Of a DNA stretch of 9,787 bases, positions 1-6,392 are shown one piece after another. A program made the position numbers and the translations under genes. Positions within the stretch are counted from its first letter, which is position 1. Each line of letters opens with the position of its first letter. The notes beneath the pieces are model-generated. The model was not told where the DNA came from, ran no database searches, and saw only the letters and a program-made list of their open reading frames with translations. Source of the DNA: Bacteroidetes bacterium QS_8_68_15 (GTDB lineage Bacteria; Bacteroidota; Rhodothermia; Rhodothermales; Salinibacteraceae); assembly GCA_003023245.1 (NCBI GenBank), contig PXTR01000022.1, forward strand, positions 1 to 9,787, in the 5' to 3' direction.

Positions 1-138
1 CCTTTACAGCCTTTTTCCGTCGCGGGGCCCCGTCGCTGCCGACCTTGTTTCGGGCACGCCCGTCGAGTGATCGCGGGATCGCTTTCCACGCGCCGCGACC
101 CCGCGTGCAAGAGCAACGTCGCGTTGGTGCCCATGAAC

Positions 139-201
139 TTGCATGAGGCGAACGGCGGCCTTTATACTACACACAGCGGCGAGCGATCACGTGCGAATCG
201 C
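139..201 (+). promoter_or_regulatory. possible relic promoter and operator of the toxin-antitoxin pair
   Basis: TTGCAT at 139-144 and TATACT at 163-168 are separated by 18 bases, which resembles a sigma-70 -35/-10 pair in otherwise GC-rich DNA. Just downstream is a 5-base inverted repeat, GCGAT (183-187) and ATCGC (197-201), around the palindrome CACGTG (188-193). Ribbon-helix-helix antitoxins normally repress their own promoter from such sites, so this could be the operator of the antitoxin encoded at 508. That link is inference: the motifs are short, and Bacteroidota often use a different promoter consensus. The rest of bases 1-295 shows no gene I recognise. Confidence 0.25.
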
Positions 202-295
202 GCAGGTGCCGTTCCTGCAACGCGTTCTGCTGATAACATACTGCGGCTATGCGTAAACGGGTTTGCCTGCGACGGATCATCAAACGTGCAGCGAC

Positions 296-511
296 TTCCA
301 CTGCCGCGTTGCGCGGCGGCATCGCATTTTCTATCTGTGGCGCCCGTTTCTGCCCGACGCCGACGACGAGATGGTTCTCGAACTTGCTGTCGCCGCTGGT
401 TGCTCTCGAATCGTGACTTACAACAAAAGCGATTTCGAGGGTGTATAAGACTTCGGGATCCGAGCAATCAAACCGGGCGCGTTCCTCGAAGAAATCGGAG
501 AAGCCGAATGA
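296..511 (+). pseudogene. PIN-domain toxin remnant (N-terminus missing, internal stop)
   Basis: One frame encodes the C-terminal half of a PIN-domain ribonuclease, the toxin of VapC-like toxin-antitoxin pairs. The recognisable stretch runs from about RHRIFYLWRPFLPDADDEMV to IVTYNKSDFEG. It keeps the central acidic cluster (DADD, about 356-367) and the final N-x-x-D-F acidic motif (Asp at 431-433). The reading is cut by TAA at 446-448, where relatives usually have a polar or acidic residue, often Glu; GAA to TAA would be a single change. The same frame then continues with a normal family C-terminus (FGIRAIKPGAFLEEIGEAE) to TGA at 509-511. No start codon and no N-terminal D-T-N motif with the first catalytic Asp is found upstream in any frame; this frame has a stop at 254-256. 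The gene is therefore truncated as well as interrupted and is almost certainly inactive. Its stop overlaps the antitoxin start as ATGA, the arrangement of an intact operon. The family call is from recognised motifs, not a database search. Confidence 0.75.
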
Positions 512-747
512 GCACACTGAACGTCAACTTACCCGACTCGCTGCACCGCAAACTCGAGGAGCTTTCCGAACAGGAAGGCATCGCTGAGGAGCAGTTCATC
601 GCCACGGCGGTGGCCGAGAAGGTGTCTGCGCTTTTGACGGAGGAGCACTTGGAGCAACGCGCGGAGCGCGGCAGCCGCGAGAAGTACGAGCGAGCGCTTT
701 CGCAAGTGCCAGACGTGGAGCCAGACGAGCGCGACCGCATCGAGTGA
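508..747 (+). CDS. ribbon-helix-helix (CopG/Arc-type) antitoxin-like protein, 79 aa
   Basis: This small, highly charged protein begins with a short beta-strand pattern (STLNVNLPDSLHRKLEELS), followed by a helix-turn-helix pair through about residue 43 (IAEEQFIATAVAEKVSALL). That is the ribbon-helix-helix DNA-binding fold. Residues 45-79 form an acidic and basic tail, the region that in such antitoxins usually contacts the toxin. The start at 508 is well supported: GGAG at 497-500 lies 7 bases upstream and the ATG overlaps the stop of the PIN remnant as ATGA. Longer upstream readings of this frame would cross the PIN coding region and lack similarity. In families of this kind the antitoxin binds and neutralises the PIN ribonuclease and represses the shared operon. 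Here the partner is broken, so the protein may be an orphan antitoxin or a repressor with another target. The specific antitoxin subfamily is not certain. Confidence 0.8.
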   Translation: MSTLNVNLPDSLHRKLEELSEQEGIAEEQFIATAVAEKVSALLTEEHLEQRAERGSREKYERALSQVPDVEPDERDRIE

Positions 748-852
748 CTGGTTCTTTCTGCCATATTTCCCGGCGCGCTTTTTCGAGAGGGCGATCTGCC
801 AGTGCCCCCCGACCATACGCCATGAGCTTCGACGGAGGCGGGGCCAGGCCGC

Positions 853-2280
853 TTACAGCACCGCGTCGAGCACGTCGGTGAGGCGCTTGCAGAAAATCAG
901 TTCCAGCCCGTCGGGGGCGGCCAGTCCGTCGCGGTTGCCCTCCGGCACCACGGCGCGCTCGAAGCCCAGCTTCTTCGCTTCGCGCAGGCGCGGCTCCACG
1001 CGGCCCACCGAGCGCACCTCCCCGCCCAGGCCGACCTCGCCGATCAGGACCGTGCCGGTGTCGGCGGGGATGTCGCGGAACGAGGAGGCGCAGGCGACGG
1101 CCACGCCCAGGTCGACGGCCGGCTCGTCGAGCGTGACGCCGCCGGCGACGTTGAGAAACAGGTCGTGATCGGAGAAGGCCAGCCCGGCGCGCTTCTCCAG
1201 CACGGCCAGGAGCATCTGGAGGCGCCGTTGCGCGAAGCCGGTGGACGTGCGCTCGGGCGTGGAGTAGCGCGAGTCGCTGGCCAGCGCCTGAATTTCGACC
1301 AGGATGGGGCGCGTGCCCTCCAGCGAGCAGACGACCGTCGAGCCGCTCACGCCGTAGCCGCGCTCGGCGAGAAAAATTTCGCTGGGGTTCTCGACGGGGC
1401 GGAGGCCGTCTTCGCGCATCTCGAAAACGCCGATCTCATGGGCCGCGCCGAAGCGGTTTTTGACCGACCGCAGGATGCGGTAGGCGTGGTGGCGGTCGCC
1501 CTCGAAGTAGAGCACCGTGTCGACCATGTGCTCCAGCACGCGCGGCCCGGCGATGGCGCCTTTTTTGGTGACGTGCCCCACCAGAAACGTCGCGCACTCC
1601 AGCTCTTTGGTGAGCCGCCGCAGCGTGGCCGCCGATTCGCGCACCTGGCTGACCGACCCGGGGGCGCTTTCGCGGTCGGGGCGAAAGAGCGTCTGAATCG
1701 AGTCGACGACGAGCACGTCGGGGGCGGCCTCCTCAGCGGCGTCGGCGACCGTCTCGACGTTGGTTTCGGCAAAGAGGAGCAAGTCTTCGTCGCTGCCGCC
1801 GCCGCCGTCGTCGTCTGCGGCAGCGCCCACGCCGAGGCGCCGAGCGCGCAGCTTCACCTGGCGCATCGACTCCTCGCCGGTGACGTAGAGTATTTTCCGT
1901 TCCGGTAGATACTTGCCCAGCTCGGTCATCAGGGTAGACTTGCCGATGCCCGGGTCGCCGGCAATCAGGCTCAGCGCGCCGCGCGTGATGCCGCCGCCCA
2001 TGACGCGATCCAGCTCGCCGATGCCGGTCACGAGGCGCGTCTCCTCGCCCATCTCGATCTCGGCGAGCGTCTGCGGTCGGCGCGCGGCCTCGCCGTCGTC
2101 CGTTCCGTTGGTGTCGAACGCGCCCTGCTGCTTCTTCCGGCGGGGCACGCGCGCCTTGACTTCGCTCTCGGGCTGCTCCTCGGCGAAGCTGTTCCACGCG
2201 CCGCACTCGGGGCATTTGCCCATCCACTTGTGCGCGACGTGGCCGCAGTCCTGGCAGACGAAGCGCGGAGCGTCGGGCAT
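853..2280 (-). CDS. radA: DNA repair protein RadA (Sms), 475 aa
   Basis: RadA is a cytoplasmic RecA-like ATPase that acts with RecA in recombinational repair, processing branched DNA intermediates. All family parts are present in order. A C4 zinc finger lies at residues 9-26 (C9-x2-C12, C23-x2-C26). The Walker A motif GDPGIGKST is at 108-116, the Walker B strand VLVVDSI at 189-195 and the RadA signature KNRFG at 274-278. A Lon-protease-like C-terminal domain runs from about 300 to 475 (NVAGGVTLDEPAVDLGVAVA at 377-396). The length is close to the usual 450-460 residues. A small Ala/Asp/Gly-rich insert (AAADDDGGGGS, 153-163) adds about ten residues after the TGEES motif. The ATG at 2280 gives the expected N-terminus just ahead of the zinc finger; no Shine-Dalgarno sequence precedes it. 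A 139-residue gene lies 45 bases upstream on the same strand and may be cotranscribed. Confidence 0.97.
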   Translation of the reverse strand: MPDAPRFVCQDCGHVAHKWMGKCPECGAWNSFAEEQPESEVKARVPRRKKQQGAFDTNGTDDGEAARRPQTLAEIEMGEETRLVTGIGELDRVMGGGITRGALSLIAGDPGIGKSTLMTELGKYLPERKILYVTGEESMRQVKLRARRLGVGAAADDDGGGGSDEDLLLFAETNVETVADAAEEAAPDVLVVDSIQTLFRPDRESAPGSVSQVRESAATLRRLTKELECATFLVGHVTKKGAIAGPRVLEHMVDTVLYFEGDRHHAYRILRSVKNRFGAAHEIGVFEMREDGLRPVENPSEIFLAERGYGVSGSTVVCSLEGTRPILVEIQALASDSRYSTPERTSTGFAQRRLQMLLAVLEKRAGLAFSDHDLFLNVAGGVTLDEPAVDLGVAVACASSFRDIPADTGTVLIGEVGLGGEVRSVGRVEPRLREAKKLGFERAVVPEGNRDGLAAPDGLELIFCKRLTDVLDAVL

Positions 2281-2290
2281 GGGGCAGGGC

Positions 2291-2311
2291 GGTTTGGGGT
2301 TGCGGGTTTGG
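2291..2311. repeat. heptanucleotide-period repeat in the radA upstream gap
   Basis: The 45-base gap between radA and its upstream neighbour contains three units in an exact 7-base frame: GGTTTGG (2291-2297), a variant GGTTGCG (2298-2304), and GGTTTGG again (2305-2311). Seven is not a multiple of three and the stretch lies outside both genes, so it is not protein repeat coding. It resembles the heptad arrays in other gaps of this window. Confidence 0.55.
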
Positions 2312-2325
2312 GCACTCGCTCGCGC

Positions 2326-2745
2326 TTACGCGCCGGCCTTTACCGCTTCTGCCTCGCCGCGTTCAACGTGCAGATCGGCGTGGCGGCCCTGTGCGTCGAG
2401 ATGAGCGTTCAGGTGTTCGAGGAAATGCTGCACGATCTCGTCGCGCTCCTCGGTGGTGAAGTCGCGCTCGGCGTCTTTCGGCCGCACGATGGTGAGGTGG
2501 AGGGCCTGCTCGTCTTTCGGGGAGTCGGGACGGAGGGAGAAGGCCAGGTCCACGTCCGTCGAGCCGTCGAGGACGTGGTGGCGCAGGATGCAGGCGTCGC
2601 GGTCCTTCTCGCTGGCGTAATGGCGGGAGGCGTCTTCGAGGTAGTGCCAGCCGGGGGAGGCGTAGGCGAAGTCCCGCAGCACTTCCAGCGGCGTGAGCTT
2701 GGCGTCGTCGGCGGGAGCGAGGGCGACGTCGATGATGAGATCCAT
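2326..2745 (-). CDS. hypothetical protein, 139 aa, upstream of radA
   Basis: I do not recognise this family. The protein is soluble and acidic with no signal peptide, membrane segment or metal-binding cysteine motif. It opens with a hydrophobic strand (MDLIIDVALAPA) and a helix (PLEVLRDFAYASPGWHYLED). A central strand pair follows (DVDLAFSLRPDS, ALHLTIVRPKD), then a charged helix (EERDEIVQHFLEHLNAHLDA) and a His/Glu-rich end. This alternation suggests a small alpha/beta domain. Codon use is strongly GC3, like its neighbours, which supports real coding. The ATG at 2745 is the natural start because the family-like hydrophobic strand begins directly there; there is no clear ribosome binding site. 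The 45-base spacing to radA on the same strand makes cotranscription likely, but a role in DNA repair is only a guess from position. Confidence 0.75.
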   Translation of the reverse strand: MDLIIDVALAPADDAKLTPLEVLRDFAYASPGWHYLEDASRHYASEKDRDACILRHHVLDGSTDVDLAFSLRPDSPKDEQALHLTIVRPKDAERDFTTEERDEIVQHFLEHLNAHLDAQGRHADLHVERGEAEAVKAGA

Positions 2746-2824
2746 CGGCAGGGCGGCGGAGCAGGTGAGCAGTCAGTGTAGGCGGTAGGTAGAACGCGGC
2801 GAGGCGAGGCGTCGTTTCCGGGCG

Positions 2825-2880
2825 TTTTGGTTGGTGGTTTTTGGCCGTCGGGGGTCGGTGGGGAACGTGCGGTAGGGATG
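2825..2880. repeat. G/T-rich sequence with apparent 7-base periodicity
   Basis: The divergent gap between the 139-aa gene and the lipoprotein gene (about 200 bases) is G/T-rich on the plus strand. It can be read in heptads: TTTTGGT (2825-2831), TGGTGGT (2832-2838), TTTTGGC (2839-2845), GGTCGGT (2853-2859), GTGCGGT (2867-2873). The units are more diverged than in the other arrays, so chance composition is a real alternative. Both divergent promoters should lie in this gap, but I see no convincing promoter motif. Confidence 0.3.
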
Positions 2881-2947
2881 GTTCGTGATTTGGTACGCGC
2901 CGCTGTTGCCCCCGTCTCTCTCGCCGCTGTTGCTTCGTCTCGTGGAC

Positions 2948-4909
2948 GTGCGTTTTCCTTTCGCTGTGGCCTTGCTCGCGCTGGTGTGTGCCACCGGGTG
3001 CTCTTCCTCGCAGCCCGCTTCGGCTCCGTCCGACGCGGCCGGCGCGCCCGTCGCGCAGCAGGCCGCTTCCGCGCCGCTGACCGTCACGCCGGAGCGCCCG
3101 CAGGCCGGCCAATCCGTCACGGTGTCCTACCGTCCGCAGGCGCAGGGGGCGGCGATCCGTGCGCCCGACACGCTGGAGCTGGTCTGGCGCACGCGGAAGC
3201 CGAATTACCGAATCGTTCCGATGACGAAGCGGGGCGCGCAGTGGACGGCGCAGATCCGGCCTGACTCCGGCGCGCATCTCGTGCGCTTCTACGTGCAGGG
3301 CGACAGCGCCACCGACCGGAACGACGGCGCCGCCGGCTGGAGCCGTCTGATCTACGGGGCAGACGGGCAGCCCGTGCGCGGGGCGCACGTCGCTCGCGCG
3401 GCGTTCCTCCGCGACCACTACGACGGGCGTTCCATTCGCGACACGTTGATGCGCGCCTACCGCCGCGAGTTGCGGCTTTACCCCGACCATCTCGTCGCGC
3501 AGACGCACATGAGCGCCCTCCGCGCCGAGAAGCGCCCCGCCCAGGCCGACTCGCTACGCGGCGCGGCGCTCGCCCGGATCGACAGCGGGCGTCGTCAGCA
3601 CGCGGCGGCGGGTGAGGCCGAACCGCTGCGCGCGGTGCAACGCGCCTACTTCGCGCTGGGTCGCCATGAGCGCGTCCGCGCCGTCGCCGAGACGATTGCC
3701 GAAGCCGCTCCGCGCGGCCCCGAAGCCGAGCTGGCGGCTTTTCGCCGCGCCACCGCCGAGGGGGCCGGCCCGACGCGCATGAAACGGCACGCCGAAAACT
3801 TCTTCGAGCGGTTCCCCGACTCGTTCTTCGAGAGCAGCGTGCACGAGGCGCTGTTTAAAAAATACCGCGACGCCGGCCAGACCGAGAAGATGATCCGGGC
3901 GGGCCGCCGGTGGGTGCAGAGCGAGCAGGTCAACCGGGCGCGAGCGCATCGCCGGCTGGCCGAGGCGCTGGCCGGGGCCAGGCGCTATGAGGCGGCTCTG
4001 ACGCAGGCGCGCCGCGCCATCGAAGCCGCTCCCGAGGCGCCGCGCCGCTATTCGTTTTTCAAGACCGCCGCCGGGGAATGGGACTGGGCCCCCGCGCCGC
4101 TCACGCCCGCGGAGCGCCGCCGGATGCAGCGCCGTCGGCGCGGGCGGCAGCGGGCCGCGCTGGGGCGCATCCACTACCGCCGACAGGACTACGCAAAGGC
4201 CGCCGAGGTGCTCGCGCGGGCGGTCGAGGAGAATCCGCCGTTCGCCCGCGCCTGGGCGCACCTGGCGGAGGCGCGCGACAAGCTCGGGCAGCCGGGCCGC
4301 GCCCGCTCGGCTGCCGAAGAAGCGTTGCGCCGCCGGCCGACATTGCGCCCGGCGCGCGCGCTCTACCGCCGCCTCTACGCCGAAAAGCACGGCTCCACGG
4401 CCGGCCTCGACAGCACCCTCGCCGGCCTCGCGCGCGACAAGCTCCTGCGCGAACGGATCGACGCGTCCGCTCCGCCGCTGCGCCTCACCCGCCTGCCGAT
4501 GAACGACGCGCAGCCGGCCGACTCCCTGCGCACCGAGGCGCTCACCGGCGACGTGCTCGTCGTGGAGTTCTGGGCCTCGTGGTGCGGACCCTGCCGCGAG
4601 GCGTTTCCGCACCTCCAGGACGTGTACGAAACCTACGACGACACCTCCGATGTGACGTTCCTCACCGTGAACACGAGTTGGAACGACACGAAGGCCCGCG
4701 CCCGGGCGCTCGTCGCGAAGAACGACTACACCTTTCCGCTCTACTGGGACGCCGGCGGGCGCGTGGCGGACGCCTTCGGCGTGCGCAGCGTCCCCACCAC
4801 CGTGCTGATCGGCAAAGACGGGCGCGTGCAGTACCACGAGACCGGCTTCAGCCCCGACCGCTACGAAGAAGCGCTGACCTGGCGCATCGACCTGCTGCGC
4901 AGTTTGTAG
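2948..4909 (+). CDS. lipoprotein with TPR region and C-terminal TlpA-like thioredoxin domain, 653 aa
   Basis: The N-terminus is a lipoprotein signal peptide (VRFPFAVALLALVCATGC) with the acylated cysteine at residue 18. A Ser/Ala-rich linker follows. Residues about 44-118 look like an Ig-like beta domain (LTVTPERPQAGQSVTVSYRP). A long, Arg/Ala-rich helical region comes next with TPR-like repeats, clearest at about 330-366 and 401-463. Residues about 527-651 form a thioredoxin fold of the TlpA/ResA type with the redox motif WCGPC (Cys546, Cys549) and the cis-proline loop SVPTT (Pro616). The protein is expected to be membrane-anchored outside the cytoplasm and to reduce or exchange disulfides in exported proteins; its substrate is unknown. 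I chose the GTG at 2948 because it gives a compact signal peptide with Arg2. The frame is also open to GTGs at 2942 and 2885, and the latter would put about 20 extra residues before the signal sequence. The large TPR region suggests a protein-binding scaffold. Confidence 0.88.
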   Translation: MRFPFAVALLALVCATGCSSSQPASAPSDAAGAPVAQQAASAPLTVTPERPQAGQSVTVSYRPQAQGAAIRAPDTLELVWRTRKPNYRIVPMTKRGAQWTAQIRPDSGAHLVRFYVQGDSATDRNDGAAGWSRLIYGADGQPVRGAHVARAAFLRDHYDGRSIRDTLMRAYRRELRLYPDHLVAQTHMSALRAEKRPAQADSLRGAALARIDSGRRQHAAAGEAEPLRAVQRAYFALGRHERVRAVAETIAEAAPRGPEAELAAFRRATAEGAGPTRMKRHAENFFERFPDSFFESSVHEALFKKYRDAGQTEKMIRAGRRWVQSEQVNRARAHRRLAEALAGARRYEAALTQARRAIEAAPEAPRRYSFFKTAAGEWDWAPAPLTPAERRRMQRRRRGRQRAALGRIHYRRQDYAKAAEVLARAVEENPPFARAWAHLAEARDKLGQPGRARSAAEEALRRRPTLRPARALYRRLYAEKHGSTAGLDSTLAGLARDKLLRERIDASAPPLRLTRLPMNDAQPADSLRTEALTGDVLVVEFWASWCGPCREAFPHLQDVYETYDDTSDVTFLTVNTSWNDTKARARALVAKNDYTFPLYWDAGGRVADAFGVRSVPTTVLIGKDGRVQYHETGFSPDRYEEALTWRIDLLRSL

Positions 4910-5009
4910 ATGGTGGGTTGGGGATGGTTTTCGTCCAGCAGAAGCTTCGCTGAGCGAGACCCGATCTCCCATTTCAGCAACCGAAGGAAGCGGACCGTCC
5001 ACCATCTAC
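4906..5009. repeat. 11-base inverted repeat spanning the gap after the TlpA-like gene
   Basis: GTAGATGGTGG (4906-4916) and CCACCATCTAC (4999-5009) are perfect inverted copies 82 bases apart. The left arm includes the stop codon of the lipoprotein gene (TAG 4907-4909). The right arm lies in a heptad-period stretch, with units TCCACCA (4998-5004) and TCTACCG (5005-5011), flanked by CGGACCG (4991-4997) and TTTCCGG (5012-5018). The loop is too long for a classical intrinsic terminator and no T-tract follows. It looks more like opposed copies of an intergenic repeat family. Confidence 0.6.
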
Positions 5010-5041
5010 CGTTTCCGGCAGGCAATCCATTCAAAGCGGCC

Positions 5042-5317
5042 CTACCGTCCGAAGAGGTAGTAGATCAGGCACCCCACGTACGGGAAAATCACCACGACGG
5101 CGGCCCACATAATCTTGTTGCCTGTCGAGCGGGGACTGCCGGCCAGCTCCACCAGCGCGATGACGTCGAGGATGACCAGCACCGTCCCGCAGGCGCTCAG
5201 CGACCAGAAGTTGACCACCTGGTTGAGCAAGCTGCCGCCGGCGCAGCCGGTGAGCGTGAGCGCGGCGACGACGGCGAGCGCGGCGACGAGAAGGCGCGAA
5301 GAGCGAGAAGGACGCAC
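5042..5317 (-). CDS. PLDc_N-domain small membrane protein with lipoprotein signal, 91 aa
   Basis: The protein has a basic start (MRPSRSSR), a hydrophobic signal and a lipobox ending LTGC at Cys25. Two membrane segments follow (about 42-57 and 69-89), separated by a short polar turn with the NKIMW motif and ending VIFPYVGCLIYYLFGR. That hairpin matches the PLDc_N family (phospholipase D nuclease N-terminal-like), which in Bacteroidota occurs as stand-alone small proteins of unknown function. The catalytic HKD motif of phospholipase D is absent, so no enzyme activity is implied. I chose the GTG at 5317 because it puts the signal peptide at the N-terminus. An upstream in-frame ATG at 5374 would add 19 residues (MPLLCTGAAALFSHEPPAS) unlike a signal peptide. 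It converges with the TlpA-like gene across a 132-base gap. Confidence 0.78.
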   Translation of the reverse strand: MRPSRSSRLLVAALAVVAALTLTGCAGGSLLNQVVNFWSLSACGTVLVILDVIALVELAGSPRSTGNKIMWAAVVVIFPYVGCLIYYLFGR

Positions 5318-5420
5318 GGAAGCGGGAGGCTCATGCGAAAAAAGAGCGGCAGCACCGGTGCAAAGTAACGGCATGGCGCGCAGAAAGGGCGAACGCCTGC
5401 GCGTAACGCTCCCGTGACGG

Positions 5421-5448
5421 TCAGCCGTCAGCTATCGGCCGTCGGGTC
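5421..5448. repeat. heptanucleotide tandem repeat, TCAGCNN family
   Basis: Four consecutive 7-base units occupy 5421-5427, 5428-5434, 5435-5441 and 5442-5448. The first two are TCAGCCG and TCAGCTA; the others are TCGG-variants. The array lies in the 184-base gap between the PLDc_N gene and the PepSY pseudogene. The same word recurs at 9668-9695. Confidence 0.65.
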
Positions 5449-5501
5449 GAGAAGGAAAATGCTCAACGGAGCCGGCGGCGCTGCTCGAAGGCGCGCACCG
5501 G

Positions 5502-5900
5502 TCAGTCGCCGCCGGGGCGCGGCAGGTCGGCGGCGATCGGGCGGACATTCTTCTTCGGGGCGGCCCCGTCGCCCACCTCGTCCGGCAACGCAGTGTCGCT
5601 CTCCGTCGGTCCGCTCCCGCGTTGCTTTCGGCGCCCCCTGCGTCGCCAGCGCGGGTACCAGATCAAAAAGCCCGTCACCGGCAAACTGGCGGAAAGCAGG
5701 CTGGCGAAGAACGCGAGGATTTTTCCCGGCATGCCCCCGATGGCACCGACGTGAATGTCGTAGTTCATCTCCAGCAGCTTTTCCCCGGCGTTTTTTCTGC
5801 GTAGGTGTCCCTGTCGAGGAGTTTCCCGGATTCGCGTGTAGCGCGCCTCATCCTCTCCACCGAAGCTGAAGAACTCGGAGAAGACGTACGCGCCGCCGAG
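5502..5900 (-). pseudogene. PepSY-associated TM protein remnant, frameshifted and N-terminally truncated
   Basis: The last 97 residues of the frame ending at 5502 match the C-terminus of PepSY-associated TM proteins. They contain NYDIHVGAIGGMPGKILAFF, a membrane segment ending LPVTGFLIWYPRW, then a basic and polar tail. Full proteins of this family have several membrane segments and PepSY domains outside the cytoplasm and are usually near 370 or more residues; some are linked to iron or heme uptake. Just upstream the coding sense shifts frame. The other frame reads ESGKLLDRDTYAEK, where the family has a Tyr-x-Gly-x-Leu-Leu type strand. The switch falls at a run of six A on the minus strand (T at 5791-5796), and one extra A would restore a continuous reading. 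Beyond that, YVFSEFFSFGGEDEARY (about 5840-5888) may be further coding in the first frame. The N-terminal two thirds is missing, and a plus-strand gene begins at 6021. A reading through the first frame to 6455 exists but its upstream part does not resemble the family. Confidence 0.72.
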
Positions 5901-6020
5901 CGTGGGCGCTTCGGATTCCGGGTGGGGTCCCCGGGACGGGTGAAGCAAGGCAACATGCTTTCGCCCCGGCGGTACGAAGACAGCGAACACCTTCTGTCCT
6001 CCGGCTCCCCGTTCGCCTCC

Positions 6021-6341
6021 ATGAGTACCAAGCAGAAAGCCTTCGTCGTCCGCATTCGCCCGGACAGCACCCACGGCCTCGACAAACTGAACGTCCAGCT
6101 GGGACGCGGCTGGCACGTCGCCAAGGTGGCACCGCTCGGGGGCGCCGGCGTAGGCAGCCGCGACAACGCGCCCGAACTGTGCCTGGCTGCTCTCGTCGTC
6201 ATCGAGCGTCACGAAGACACCGCCACCGAGGTGATCGCGCAGGCGGAGGAAGAGACCGAGGAAATCGTCGAGGGGGAAGAGCTTTCCGAAGAAAGCCTCT
6301 CCGAGGAGATCGAGGAGGGGCGCAACGGCGGAAGCGCATGA
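6021..6341 (+). CDS. small conserved-looking protein with acidic tail, 106 aa
   Basis: The first half (MSTKQKAFVVRIRPDSTHGL, then LNVQLGRGWHVAKVAPLGG, then LCLAALVVIER) has the strand-helix-strand layout of small DUF4177-like proteins, where a Gly-Trp after a helix is followed by a strand ending in -ER. The second half, from about residue 70, is a Glu-rich helix (ATEVIAQAEEETEEIVEGEE) that could form an acidic coiled segment. No signal peptide or membrane segment is present, so it should be cytoplasmic. The ATG at 6021 fits the family-like N-terminus; the frame stays open upstream into the PepSY remnant but that part looks noncoding. The gene lies 51 bases ahead of the FNT transporter on the same strand and may be cotranscribed. 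The DUF4177 resemblance is by pattern only; the function is unknown. Confidence 0.65.
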   Translation: MSTKQKAFVVRIRPDSTHGLDKLNVQLGRGWHVAKVAPLGGAGVGSRDNAPELCLAALVVIERHEDTATEVIAQAEEETEEIVEGEELSEESLSEEIEEGRNGGSA

Positions 6342-6392
6342 GCGAACGCGCACACCCCCGCTTTCCTTCTCCTTCGTTCCCAGCCCCTTCTT

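Noticed and set aside
2..70. Possible C-terminal end of a gene entering from the left (22 codons to TGA at 68-70)
   Set aside because: The stretch is too short to identify and an open frame of that size is expected by chance in GC-rich DNA.
67..507. Plus-strand reading that extends the antitoxin frame upstream to 67
   Set aside because: The upstream part is Arg/Cys-rich and overlaps the PIN remnant in a different frame. The ATG at 508 has a ribosome site and the ATGA overlap, so the extension is not real coding.
1165..1908. Long plus-strand open frame opposite radA
   Set aside because: It is a GC-rich shadow of radA with His/Arg-rich composition and no domain; radA on the other strand is certain.
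3554..5005. 483-codon minus-strand open frame opposite the TlpA-like gene
   Set aside because: It is a shadow frame: the plus strand has a signal peptide, TPR region and WCGPC thioredoxin domain, while the minus reading has no recognisable domain.
4906..5009. Inverted repeat as insertion-sequence ends
   Set aside because: The 82-base interior has no transposase and no flanking target duplication is visible; a MITE-like origin is possible but unsupported.
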